The translations under genes and the position numbers were made by a program. The notes below the pieces were generated by a model, which searched no databases, had not been told where the DNA came from, and saw only the letters and a list, made by a program, of their open reading frames with translations. This document shows positions 7,546 to 13,789 of a stretch of DNA of 16,591 bases, in pieces (the stretch's first letter is position 1; every line of letters begins with the position of its first letter). The stretch lies in contig CANQOH010000030.1 in assembly GCA_947625425.1 (NCBI GenBank), positions 1 through 16,591 on the forward strand. Direction: 5' to 3'. Origin of the DNA: an uncultured Bacilli bacterium. GTDB lineage: Bacteria > Bacillota_I > Bacilli_A > RF39 > UBA660.

Positions 7546-8220
7546 TTAAAATATATCTTTATCCACAATTTTATCCTTAAATTTATAAACCTTAGCTGGT
7601 TTATTACCTTCAAAACGATCACTACGATTAGTATCTTCTATTAAATCTAAATTAAGTATTTTCTTTCTAAAATTACGTCGATCAAATTTTTTATCCAAGA
7701 TTGCTTCATAAGTTTTCTGTAACTCAGGCATTGTTACACCATCAGGGAATAAACTTTTTAAAATATTCGTCTTAACAATTTGTTTACGTAATTCTAATAT
7801 CGCTTCATGTAAAATTTCTTCATGGTCATAACCTAAAGGAGGTATTTTATCAATTGGAAACCAATCAGCATTCGATGTATTCTTAGTCTCTCTTAGTAGA
7901 TTAACTCTCTTACTATCTAAAATTCCAATAAAACCAACAGCTACCATTCTCATTACTGGTGAACGATCTACTTTACCAAAAGCTTTAAATTGCTTTATCT
8001 TAACTTCTGTAATACCAGTTTTTTCTTTAATTTCACGTAAAGCTCCATCTTCTAAATCTTCATTATTATACAAAGCTCCACCAGTTAAAACCCAATCTCC
8101 TAAAAAAGGCTCATTTTTTCTTTTAATTAGTAATACTTTTGTAATACCTTGTTCAACTGTAAACAAAGCTGTAATAACATGGATACCTTGACCTTTATAT
8201 AATTTGTTCTTTACTTCCAT
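7546..8220 (-). CDS. Nudix-domain transcriptional regulator, NrtR-like
   Basis: Residues 10-140 form a Nudix fold and about 148-222 a winged-helix domain, the architecture of NrtR, a repressor that controls NAD-related genes and senses ADP-ribose through its Nudix domain. The Nudix box runs from G48 to I70: G48, E54, R62, E63 and E66 are kept, but the second glutamate of the EE pair is K67. Loss of a metal-binding glutamate suggests weak or absent hydrolysis and a sensor role. The C-terminal part (DGVTMPELQKTYEAILDKKF, followed by DRRNFRKKILNLDLIE) reads like the NrtR winged helix. The ATG has an AGGGTGAT ribosome site. It is first in the operon and sits just behind a promoter containing a palindrome, as expected for an autorepressor. 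An ordinary Nudix hydrolase with an extra domain remains possible; the actual ligand is unknown. Confidence 0.86.
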   Translation of the reverse strand: MEVKNKLYKGQGIHVITALFTVEQGITKVLLIKRKNEPFLGDWVLTGGALYNNEDLEDGALREIKEKTGITEVKIKQFKAFGKVDRSPVMRMVAVGFIGILDSKRVNLLRETKNTSNADWFPIDKIPPLGYDHEEILHEAILELRKQIVKTNILKSLFPDGVTMPELQKTYEAILDKKFDRRNFRKKILNLDLIEDTNRSDRFEGNKPAKVYKFKDKIVDKDIF

Positions 8221-8237
8221 ATCATCACCCTATAATT

Positions 8238-8267
8238 ATTATAATGTGTATAAAATACACTTGTCAA
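8238..8267 (-). promoter_or_regulatory. Sigma-A promoter of the Nudix operon
   Basis: On the minus strand a perfect TTGACA (-35, 8267-8262) is followed after 18 bp by a perfect TATAAT (-10, 8243-8238). Transcription would start about ten bases before the AGGGTGAT ribosome site, giving a very short leader. Confidence 0.85.
8246..8260. promoter_or_regulatory. Palindromic operator inside the Nudix operon promoter
   Basis: GTGTAT, spacer AAA and ATACAC form a 15-bp perfect inverted repeat that lies wholly within the 18-bp spacer between the -35 and -10 elements. A dimeric repressor bound here would block RNA polymerase. The nearest regulator gene is the NrtR-like one immediately downstream, so autoregulation is the simplest reading. 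Binding is inferred, not shown. Confidence 0.65.
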
Positions 8268-8293
8268 TATCTTATTCCATAATTTATAAAATA

Positions 8294-8302
8294 TGTTATA
8301 AT
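8294..8302 (+). promoter_or_regulatory. Extended -10 promoter of the 8328 membrane protein gene
   Basis: TGTTATAAT contains a perfect extended -10 (TG, one base, TATAAT at 8297-8302), 25 bp before the ATG at 8328. No good -35 is present, which is usual for extended -10 promoters. It is divergent from the Nudix operon promoter, about 30 bp away. Confidence 0.65.
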
Positions 8303-8327
8303 TTAAACATAATAAAGGGTGAATATA

Positions 8328-8936
8328 ATGATCTTAGTAATCTTAATTTTTTTAGTACTACTATGTTTTGTTAAAATAAGTAATAATAATGATATTATTG
8401 ATGCCAAATGTGAAACCGTTGAAGATCAAGCTAATGTTAAAAATGCTAAAAAAGTATTTAGTCGTGCTCGCTATTCTATCATTATGCTTATCATAAGTAT
8501 TTTCTTTATCTTACTTATTATTATCTGTCAATTTACTAATTTAGACACAATTGTAATTAATTACTTCTCTGTTGATATATATCAAGCTGACTTCTTTAAT
8601 GCTAACTATTATTACATTCCAATATTCCTACTTATAAGTCGTCAAATCTTATTAGAAGTTAAATTATCTGAATTCTTACATAAGTACTTCGAAGTAAAAG
8701 AAGAAGAAATAAGTACTAAAGAAGTTATTCATAATCTTCTTTATAAACCAAAAGAACCAGACCCTAATGAAATGAATAAAATAACTCCTCCTAAACCTGA
8801 ACCAGAAGAAGTTGAAGAAAACAAACCTACTGAAGAAGTTAAACCAGTAGAAGATAATAAGCCTACTGAAGAAACTGAAACAACTACTGAGAATAACCCC
8901 ACTGAAGAAACTAAAACTCCAGAAGAACAAAAATAA
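8328..8936 (+). CDS. Membrane protein with three hydrophobic segments and a Pro/Thr/Glu tandem-repeat tail
   Basis: I do not recognise this 202-residue protein. It opens with a hydrophobic helix (about residues 1-18), a second at about 45-68 and a third, weaker one at about 84-105. The rest is hydrophilic and acidic. Residues 165-200 are three exact 12-residue repeats (NKPTEEVKPVED, NKPTEETETTTE, NNPTEETKTPEE), preceded by another proline- and glutamate-rich stretch. I chose the ATG at 8328, not the in-frame GTG at 8319, because an AAAGGGTG site sits at the right distance before the ATG while the GTG falls inside that site. An extended -10 lies upstream and a strong hairpin terminator downstream, so it is a single-gene transcript. 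The tail could be a flexible spacer or a protein-interaction region; function unknown. Confidence 0.82.
   Translation: MILVILIFLVLLCFVKISNNNDIIDAKCETVEDQANVKNAKKVFSRARYSIIMLIISIFFILLIIICQFTNLDTIVINYFSVDIYQADFFNANYYYIPIFLLISRQILLEVKLSEFLHKYFEVKEEEISTKEVIHNLLYKPKEPDPNEMNKITPPKPEPEEVEENKPTEEVKPVEDNKPTEETETTTENNPTEETKTPEEQK
8820..8927 (+). repeat. Three tandem 36-bp coding repeats (12-residue PTEE unit)
   Basis: The units are 8820-8855, 8856-8891 and 8892-8927, each encoding N(K/N)PTEE plus six variable residues. The first six residues are nearly constant and the DNA is diverged at many third positions, so the repeat is kept at protein level rather than being a very recent expansion. Confidence 0.85.
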
Positions 8937-8960
8937 GATACTAATAATAAGTATCTTATT
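8932..8960. terminator. Bidirectional terminator between two convergent genes
   Basis: An 11-bp perfect inverted repeat, AATAAGATACT (8932-8942) and AGTATCTTATT (8950-8960), with a 7-base loop, is flanked by A on the left and T on the right. It includes the stop codon of the plus-strand gene and abuts the stop of the minus-strand gene at 8961. Confidence 0.8.
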
Positions 8961-9917
8961 TTATATTGTCTTAAATTCTAAATTAATATCTAAATTAGTA
9001 ACCTTCTCTTCAAACATTGCATCTTGATCATTACTTTCAAGCCAAATATATACTCTTACTTTTGTAACTCCTTGTTGAATCGTAAATAACATTTCATCTG
9101 TATTAAAATCTTTTTTTGTCACAATATCAGAACTAATATTAGAATAATTATTACTATCATCGATATCTTTTAAATTCATATCTTTAAATTCATTACTAAT
9201 TCCACGATAATATAATGTTTTATCATTAATATCTACATCATATACTTCTTTAGCAAATTCAATGGCTTTCTTTGTATGAATATCACTATTTGGTTCCCAA
9301 ATAATAGCTTTTATTCCTGCAGATAAATTATGTATGTCTTCTTTTTCTTTACTACTTGTTGTTCCTTCAACAACAAAACCTACTCTAATAGCATTTTCTA
9401 AACCATTATCTTTTTTTTGTTTAACATATGAATTAGGTGTTAAAGCAATTGTTTCAGGGGCATCTGATTGAAAGAATAAGTCATAAACTATATAATTATT
9501 ATCTTTGCATTCCTTTTCATAACATTTAGTATCTTTTAACTCTTCACTACTTACTAAATTCTTCTTGCCTTTACTTTTAATTGTTTCTTGAAATAACTCT
9601 AACTTACCTTCATTAATCATCCCACCTGTTGAAACACGCGTTAAAACATTAGGTAACTGATTACGATTCTTATATACTTTTGAATCAATATTTAAATCAT
9701 CTTTCGTTAATTTATTACGATAATTAACGCCATCAGCAGACACCTCTAAAGTATCTAAAGTCTTAATAGTTATATCAATATTACTACTCATTCCTCTTAT
9801 TTTCTTAACACAAACAACTCCCAATATAATAAGTAAAAAGAAAAGTAATATCAAACCTACAATTATTAATTTTTTTAAAGTTTTCTTCTTTATTTTACTT
9901 AGTAAACCTTTTTTCAA
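8961..9917 (-). CDS. Single-pass exported protein with a SipW/TasA-class-like C-terminus
   Basis: This is a 318-residue protein if it starts at TTG 9917 (an in-frame ATG lies further up at 9950). The TTG is preferred because GAAGGTGAT stands just before it and the resulting N-terminus, MKKGLLSKIKKKTLKK, is a normal positive start ahead of one strong membrane helix (about 17-38). The remaining 280 residues are hydrophilic and should lie outside the cell. The C-terminal FTIQQGVTKVRVYIWLESNDQDA and the closing beta-type segment NLDINLEF recall the VxIWLEGxDxxC motif of SipW-dependent/TasA-camelysin-like exported proteins, but the usual Cys is Ala and the SipW-type signal peptide is not obvious. 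Two cysteines at about 132 and 136 could form a disulfide. It faces the 8328 membrane protein across a shared terminator. Function unknown. Confidence 0.8.
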   Translation of the reverse strand: MKKGLLSKIKKKTLKKLIIVGLILLFFLLIILGVVCVKKIRGMSSNIDITIKTLDTLEVSADGVNYRNKLTKDDLNIDSKVYKNRNQLPNVLTRVSTGGMINEGKLELFQETIKSKGKKNLVSSEELKDTKCYEKECKDNNYIVYDLFFQSDAPETIALTPNSYVKQKKDNGLENAIRVGFVVEGTTSSKEKEDIHNLSAGIKAIIWEPNSDIHTKKAIEFAKEVYDVDINDKTLYYRGISNEFKDMNLKDIDDSNNYSNISSDIVTKKDFNTDEMLFTIQQGVTKVRVYIWLESNDQDAMFEEKVTNLDINLEFKTI

Positions 9918-9989
9918 GATATCACCTTCATAACTATAAGTATAAAGCATTTAACTATTTATTTTCAACTATCTATTATTTATTATTTT

Positions 9990-10018
9990 AAAAAAAGAAA
10001 GTAATTATTCATTACCTT
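9990..10018 (-). terminator. Rho-independent terminator of clpB
   Basis: On the minus strand AAGGTAAT (10018-10011) pairs with ATTACTTT (10005-9998) with one G-U pair and a 5-base loop, then C and a run of T. The hairpin overlaps the clpB stop codon at 10005-10007. Confidence 0.75.
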
Positions 10019-12128
10019 CTATATAAAATTCACCATTATCTCTAACATCAATAACTACTTTAGAATTATCTTTAATTGTTCCATCAATTAATTTCATTGC
10101 TAGTAGCGTTTCTAACTTTTCTGAAACATATCTCTTAATTGGACGTGCCCCAAAATTTTCATCATAAGCATTATTAATAACATACTCTGAAGCTTTATTA
10201 GTTAAAGAAACAATAATTCCTTTATCTTTTAATCTCGTATTAATATCATCAATAATCTTATCTAATATTTTATAAACAACATCTTTACTTAAAGTATTAA
10301 AGTAAATAATATCATCTATTCTATTTAAAAATTCTGGTTTAAATGTCCTATGTAAATCTTTTTCAATTAATTCATCTTTATTAGGTAGATTTTCTAGAAT
10401 ATACTCACTACCTAAATTACTAGTCATAATAATAATGGTATTTTTAAAATCAACAGTTCTACCTTGACTATCAGTAATTCTTCCATCATCAAGTATTTGT
10501 AATAATAAATTAAAGACATCAGGATGCGCTTTTTCTATTTCATCAAATAAAACTATTGAATAAGGATTTCTTCTAACTGCTTCAGTAAGTTGTCCTCCTT
10601 CATCATAACCAATATATCCAGGCGCCGCACCTATTAATCTTGAAACATTAAAACTTTCCATATATTCTGACATATCAATTCTTATCATATGTCTTTCATC
10701 GTCAAATAATTCATAAGCTAAAGTTCTAGCTACTTCTGTTTTACCTACTCCCGTAGGTCCTAAGAATAAGAATGAACCAATTGGACGATTAGGATCTTTA
10801 ATTCCCGCACGACTACGAATAATTGCATTTGATACTTTCTTTAAGACATCATCTTGACCAATTACTCTTTTCTTCATACTTTCTTCTAGTTTAAGTAATT
10901 TTTCTTTTTCGCCTTCAACTAATTTAGATACCGGTACATTTGTCCATTTAGAAACTATCTGCGCAATATCTTCTTCCGTAACTGTATCACTGATTAAAAC
11001 ATTCTTATTATTCTTTTGTAAATCTTCTAGTTCGTGTTCTAATCTTGGAATATCACCATGACGTAATCGAGCAGCTGTATCCAAATCATAATTATTCTCT
11101 GCTTCTTTTAAACGATATCTTAAATTTTCTAAAGTCTTCTTCGTTTCACTAATCTTATTATTAACTTCTTTTTCACTATTAAAATCTTCTTTTAACTTTG
11201 TTTCTTGTAATTTAAGATCATATAATTCATCATCAATTTCTTGTAATCTTTTCTTACTTTGTTCGTCTTTTTCTTTCTTTAAAGATTGTCTTTCGATTTC
11301 TAGTAACATTATCTTTCTAGTTAATTTATCCAAACTAACAGGAACACTATCCATCTCGACTTTAATAGTAGCACAAGCTTCATCTATTAAATCAATTGCT
11401 TTATCAGGAAGGTAACGATCTGTAATATAACGATCAGATAAAGTCGCTGCGGCAATTAAAGCGTGGTCCTTAATATTAACGCCATGATGAACTTCAAATC
11501 TTTCTTTTAAACCACGTAATATAGCTATTGTATCAATAACACTAGGTGCTTTAATAATAATCTTTTGAAAACGTCTTTCAAGTGCTCCATCTTTTTCAAT
11601 AAACTTACGATATTCATTTAAAGTTGTCGCTCCAATACACTTAATCTCTCCACGCGCAAGCATTGGTTTAAGCATATTAGCGACATTCATGGTTCCTTCT
11701 CCGGAATCACCAACTATCATATGTATTTCATCAATAAACATAATAATACTACCATCAGAATCTTTAATTTTATTTAAAACAGCTTTTAATCGCTCTTCAA
11801 ATTCACCACGGTATTTAGCACCTGCTACTAAAGCTGCTAAATCAAGTCCCCATATTGTTTTATTCTTTAAACCATCAGGTACATCACCATTAACAATACG
11901 TAGTGCTAAACCTTCGACTATGGCTGTTTTACCTACTCCAGGTTCACCAATTAATACTGGATTATTCTTTGTTTTACGTGATAATATTCGCGTAATACTC
12001 CTTATTTCTTCATCTCTGCCAATAACTGGATCTATTTTATTTTCCTTAGCTGCCACCGTAATATCACGACCATACTTAGCTAAAACATCCTCTTCTTCTT
12101 GTTGTGGCATATTGTATCCATAATTCAT
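10005..12128 (-). CDS. clpB: ClpB-type protein disaggregase (Hsp100) lacking the N-terminal domain
   Basis: ClpB is a hexameric AAA+ machine that pulls proteins out of aggregates together with DnaK. The 707-residue product has two AAA+ modules: first Walker A GEPGVGKT at 61-68, Walker B FIDE at 131-134 and arginine finger region ALERRF at 182-187; second Walker A GPTGVGKT at 457-464 and Walker B VLFDE at 526-530. The M-domain coiled coil between about 260 and 375 ([14 protein letters not shown] onward) identifies ClpB rather than ClpC or ClpE, and no ClpP-docking IGF-type loop was seen. The Clp N-domain is absent; the protein begins almost directly at the first AAA+ module, as in the short ClpB forms of mollicutes. 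The ATG has a GGAGGGAT site. Transcription is under a CIRCE-overlapped promoter, so HrcA control is expected. Confidence 0.95.
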   Translation of the reverse strand: MNYGYNMPQQEEEDVLAKYGRDITVAAKENKIDPVIGRDEEIRSITRILSRKTKNNPVLIGEPGVGKTAIVEGLALRIVNGDVPDGLKNKTIWGLDLAALVAGAKYRGEFEERLKAVLNKIKDSDGSIIMFIDEIHMIVGDSGEGTMNVANMLKPMLARGEIKCIGATTLNEYRKFIEKDGALERRFQKIIIKAPSVIDTIAILRGLKERFEVHHGVNIKDHALIAAATLSDRYITDRYLPDKAIDLIDEACATIKVEMDSVPVSLDKLTRKIMLLEIERQSLKKEKDEQSKKRLQEIDDELYDLKLQETKLKEDFNSEKEVNNKISETKKTLENLRYRLKEAENNYDLDTAARLRHGDIPRLEHELEDLQKNNKNVLISDTVTEEDIAQIVSKWTNVPVSKLVEGEKEKLLKLEESMKKRVIGQDDVLKKVSNAIIRSRAGIKDPNRPIGSFLFLGPTGVGKTEVARTLAYELFDDERHMIRIDMSEYMESFNVSRLIGAAPGYIGYDEGGQLTEAVRRNPYSIVLFDEIEKAHPDVFNLLLQILDDGRITDSQGRTVDFKNTIIIMTSNLGSEYILENLPNKDELIEKDLHRTFKPEFLNRIDDIIYFNTLSKDVVYKILDKIIDDINTRLKDKGIIVSLTNKASEYVINNAYDENFGARPIKRYVSEKLETLLAMKLIDGTIKDNSKVVIDVRDNGEFYIEGNE

Positions 12129-12152
12129 TATAATCCCTCCATATCAACACCC

Positions 12153-12180
12153 ATTATACTCCAAAATTAGCACTTGTCAA
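12153..12180 (-). promoter_or_regulatory. Sigma-A promoter of clpB
   Basis: On the minus strand TTGACA (12180-12175) and TATAAT (12158-12153) are both perfect and are separated by 16 bp. The -35 lies within the spacer and left arm of the CIRCE element. The leader to the clpB ATG is about 20 bases and contains GGAGG. Confidence 0.85.
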
Positions 12181-12193
12181 TATAGAGTGCTAA
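12167..12193. promoter_or_regulatory. CIRCE element (HrcA operator) of clpB
   Basis: TTAGCACTT, nine bases, then GAGTGCTAA match the CIRCE consensus (TTAGCACTC-N9-GAGTGCTAA) with one mismatch in the left arm. The pairing extends to 12-bp arms (12163-12174 and 12186-12197). It covers the -35 of the clpB promoter, so HrcA would repress transcription until heat shock. No hrcA gene lies in the window. Confidence 0.93.
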
Positions 12194-12196
12194 TTT
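12171..12196. repeat. 26-bp direct repeat, copy A (within clpB CIRCE/promoter)
   Basis: The bases starting CACTTGTCAATA and ending AGAGTGCTAATTT recur at 13749-13774 in the same orientation with one difference in 26. The two copies bound a block of about 1.6 kb. This copy is the intact, functional-looking one because it keeps the left CIRCE arm and the clpB -10. Confidence 0.85.
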
Positions 12197-12241
12197 TATA
12201 ATTCAATATACATTTATTCAAAAATACTAAATTTAATGCAT

Positions 12242-12273
12242 AAAAAAAAGCAAGTTAGACGAATCCAACTTGC
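12242..12273 (-). terminator. Strong terminator with UUCG tetraloop
   Basis: On the minus strand GCAAGTTGGA and TCTAACTTGC pair over 10 bp (one G-U) around a TTCG loop, followed by eight T (12249-12242). UUCG is an unusually stable loop. It ends transcripts coming from the membrane protein gene at 12377 and/or a separate small RNA, and keeps them from running into clpB. Confidence 0.9.
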
Positions 12274-12307
12274 ACAGATGGAATCCAAAGATACTCCATC
12301 GCTATAC
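12242..12307 (-). ncRNA. Candidate small RNA of about 65 nt, two hairpins
   Basis: A promoter-like pair lies just upstream on the minus strand. The predicted start near 12307 would give a transcript with hairpin 1 at 12300-12277 (GATGGA/TCCATC, two-base bulge, inner ATC/GAT, loop TTTG), a three-base linker, and hairpin 2 with the UUCG loop and U8 tail. Both hairpins carry a GGATTC motif on the loop side. In this AT-rich gap a promoter match can arise by chance, and the hairpins could instead be the 3' end of the upstream mRNA. No known RNA family is recognised. Confidence 0.4.
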
Positions 12308-12313
12308 ACATTT

Positions 12314-12342
12314 ATAATATCTTATATACTATATATTTTCAA
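12314..12342 (-). promoter_or_regulatory. Possible promoter for the candidate small RNA
   Basis: On the minus strand TTGAAA (12342-12337) and TATTAT (12319-12314), each one base off consensus, are separated by exactly 17 bp. They lie between the stop of the membrane protein gene (12377) and the double hairpin, where no gene starts. Confidence 0.4.
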
Positions 12343-12376
12343 GAATATTACAAATAATATTTACTTATTTAAAAAA

Positions 12377-13204
12377 CTAATCTTCTAATGATGCATGAAC
12401 ATAATATACTTCATACTTATCAAAGCCGACTTCGTCATAATTCTTATCTGATGGATAGTCAACATTGATATAAGTTTCTCCTCCGTTATCAGCACCAGAA
12501 TCAGTAAAGCCTTCTTCAACTCCAACTATATTATTATTCTTATAATACAATACAGTAACTCTGGCATCAGTTATTTTCTTACCACAATTATTCTTTACAG
12601 TAACTGCAATTTGTTTGCCTGTATTATTAGAAGATAATTCTATTCCGGCATGTGCAAATTCATCAGAAATATTTGCTAATTCTGTTTGAAAGCTTACCGA
12701 AGGATACTGAGAATAATCTTCATCATAGCCCCAAAAGAAAGCATATGTTGATGATTCACCAGGAATCACAACAAATGATGTTTCAGCATCTTTACTTAAA
12801 GCGAAATTCCCATCTTTATCTTTAAAATTTGCCTTAATTGAAGAAAGACAAACAGAGCCCTCATTGTCATTAGTAACTTTAACTACAAAATCACCACTTT
12901 TCGTTATTGCAACTTTTTCAACTGAAACTTTATCATTTGAAACTTCAACAACTTTTGACCCAGAACCAGTATCATTAGTTATCCCAGTATTTGAAGAAGG
13001 ATCATCATTAACAGCAAAACAAAGAACAAAACCAATTGCAGATAATACAACACCAGCAATAGCCATCCCTTTATTTTTCTTTTTAACAATTGAAATGATT
13101 CCTAAAACAATTGCTAAAACACATAATATTAAGCATAAATCCTTAAAAATTGTCAAAGATAACAATAATCCAATAATTCCAAGAATTAATGATGCTATAC
13201 CCAT
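12377..13204 (-). CDS. DUF4190-like membrane protein with C-terminal FxLYD-like domain
   Basis: The 275-residue protein opens with three closely packed hydrophobic segments (about 2-20, 22-40 and 46-64), with a KKKNKG turn between the second and third, in the style of DUF4190 proteins. A Ser/Thr/Gly/Asn linker (about 65-83) leads to an exported region with beta-strand character. The C-terminal stretch QIAVTVKNNCGKKITDARVT (from about residue 194), then VLYY and KNNNIVG, fits the FxLYD domain pattern of Gram-positive surface proteins. Function is not known; such proteins are common near regulators and stress genes. AAAGGAG precedes the ATG. Codon use differs from the flanking genes (GGG and GGC glycine codons and TTG leucine codons recur), which fits its position inside the repeat-bounded block. 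It ends at the UUCG terminator and is divergent from the tandem-HTH gene. Confidence 0.82.
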   Translation of the reverse strand: MGIASLILGIIGLLLSLTIFKDLCLILCVLAIVLGIISIVKKKNKGMAIAGVVLSAIGFVLCFAVNDDPSSNTGITNDTGSGSKVVEVSNDKVSVEKVAITKSGDFVVKVTNDNEGSVCLSSIKANFKDKDGNFALSKDAETSFVVIPGESSTYAFFWGYDEDYSQYPSVSFQTELANISDEFAHAGIELSSNNTGKQIAVTVKNNCGKKITDARVTVLYYKNNNIVGVEEGFTDSGADNGGETYINVDYPSDKNYDEVGFDKYEVYYVHASLED

Positions 13205-13240
13205 AACTACACTCCTTTCAAATATATAATATCACATTTT

Positions 13241-13269
13241 TGTCGTATTAGATAGCAAAATGTCGAATT
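13241..13269. promoter_or_regulatory. Paired TGTCGNATT sites between divergent genes (possible operator)
   Basis: TGTCGTATT (13241-13249) and TGTCGAATT (13261-13269) are direct repeats exactly 20 bp apart, about two helical turns, in the 103-bp gap between the membrane protein and tandem-HTH genes. A regulator with two HTH domains could contact both. A clear sigma-A promoter could not be placed for either gene. Confidence 0.4.
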
Positions 13270-13307
13270 CAAAAGCAAAAATGAAATAATTTTTCTGGTG
13301 ATTACAA

Positions 13308-13736
13308 TTGAATACGGATAGAATTAAATATTTAAGAGATGAATTAGAAATAACACAAGAAACCATATCAAAAATGCTAGGATGTACTAGATCTGCTTAT
13401 TCTTTGTGGGAAATAAATAAAAATACAATTCCACTTTTTTATTTGAATAAGTTATCTAATATATTAAATGTTAATATAGATTACTTAGTTAATTTATCTG
13501 ATAATAAAAAAATTAATTTTAATAAAGTTGAAATTGATAGAAAAGTTTTAGGAGAAAGAATTAGGTTAGCAAGAAAATCAATTAATTATACTCAAGAGAA
13601 GCTTGCAAACAAATTAAATACAACGCATTCAGTTATAAGTGCGTACGAATCTGGTAAGACAACTGTTCCAACTTTGTTTTTAATTGAAATAGCTAAGGTA
13701 ACAAAAAGATCATTAAACTGGTTTTTAAATAAATAA
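13308..13736 (+). CDS. Transcriptional regulator with two tandem XRE-type HTH domains
   Basis: The 142-residue protein consists of two HTH_3 (Cro/C1-type) domains and almost nothing else. Domain 1 is about residues 5-63 (RIKYLRDELEITQETISKML ... LNVNIDYLVNL), domain 2 about 84-141 (RIRLARKSINYTQEKLANKL ... TKRSLNWFLN). Each has the ITQE/YTQE start of helix 2, a recognition helix (TRSAYSLWE; THSVISAYESG) and the closing aromatic hydrophobic segment. There is no sensor or dimerisation domain. Translation begins at TTG with a GGTGAT site; no in-frame ATG lies near. It is divergent from the DUF4190-like gene and both lie inside the repeat-bounded block, so control of that neighbour is likely. Sense-strand purine bias and GGA/TTG codons set it apart from nearby housekeeping genes. 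No convincing terminator follows. Confidence 0.9.
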   Translation: MNTDRIKYLRDELEITQETISKMLGCTRSAYSLWEINKNTIPLFYLNKLSNILNVNIDYLVNLSDNKKINFNKVEIDRKVLGERIRLARKSINYTQEKLANKLNTTHSVISAYESGKTTVPTLFLIEIAKVTKRSLNWFLNK

Positions 13737-13748
13737 AGATTAAAACAC

Positions 13749-13774
13749 CACTTGTCAATAGAGAGTGCTAATTT
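13749..13774. repeat. 26-bp direct repeat, copy B (degenerate CIRCE remnant)
   Basis: This copy matches 12171-12196 at 25 of 26 bases and keeps the GAGTGCTAA arm and the inverse of TTGACA, but the left arm is ruined after CACTT (ACACCACTT) and no -10 follows. It lies between two convergent genes, the tandem-HTH regulator and the alpha/beta hydrolase, where it can drive nothing obvious. Confidence 0.85.
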
Positions 13775-13789
13775 ATATAAAAAGAAAAA

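Noticed and set aside
8319..8327. GTG at 8319 as start of the repeat-tail membrane protein
   Set aside because: It lies within the AAAGGGTG ribosome site that serves the ATG at 8328.
8676..8930. 84-residue minus-strand reading frame rich in Phe and Trp
   Set aside because: It is the antisense shadow of the acidic repeat tail of the 8328 gene; it has no ribosome site and an implausible composition.
9918..9950. ATG at 9950 as start of the single-pass exported protein
   Set aside because: No ribosome site precedes it, and the GAAGGTGAT site just before TTG 9917 gives a typical signal-anchor N-terminus. It cannot be fully excluded.
11689..12123. 144-residue plus-strand reading frame
   Set aside because: It is antisense to the first AAA+ module of clpB, which is certain from motifs; there is no start signal.
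12864..13229. 121-residue plus-strand reading frame
   Set aside because: It is antisense to the DUF4190-like gene, which has good membrane helices, a ribosome site and domain pattern.
12377..13736. The divergent HTH/membrane protein pair as a toxin-antitoxin system
   Set aside because: The genes are divergent rather than an overlapping operon, the membrane protein is a 275-residue DUF4190/FxLYD-type protein and not a small toxin, and no toxin motif is visible.
13749..13774. Copy B as a functional CIRCE operator
   Set aside because: The left arm is degraded, no -10 follows on the minus strand, and no gene starts on either side.
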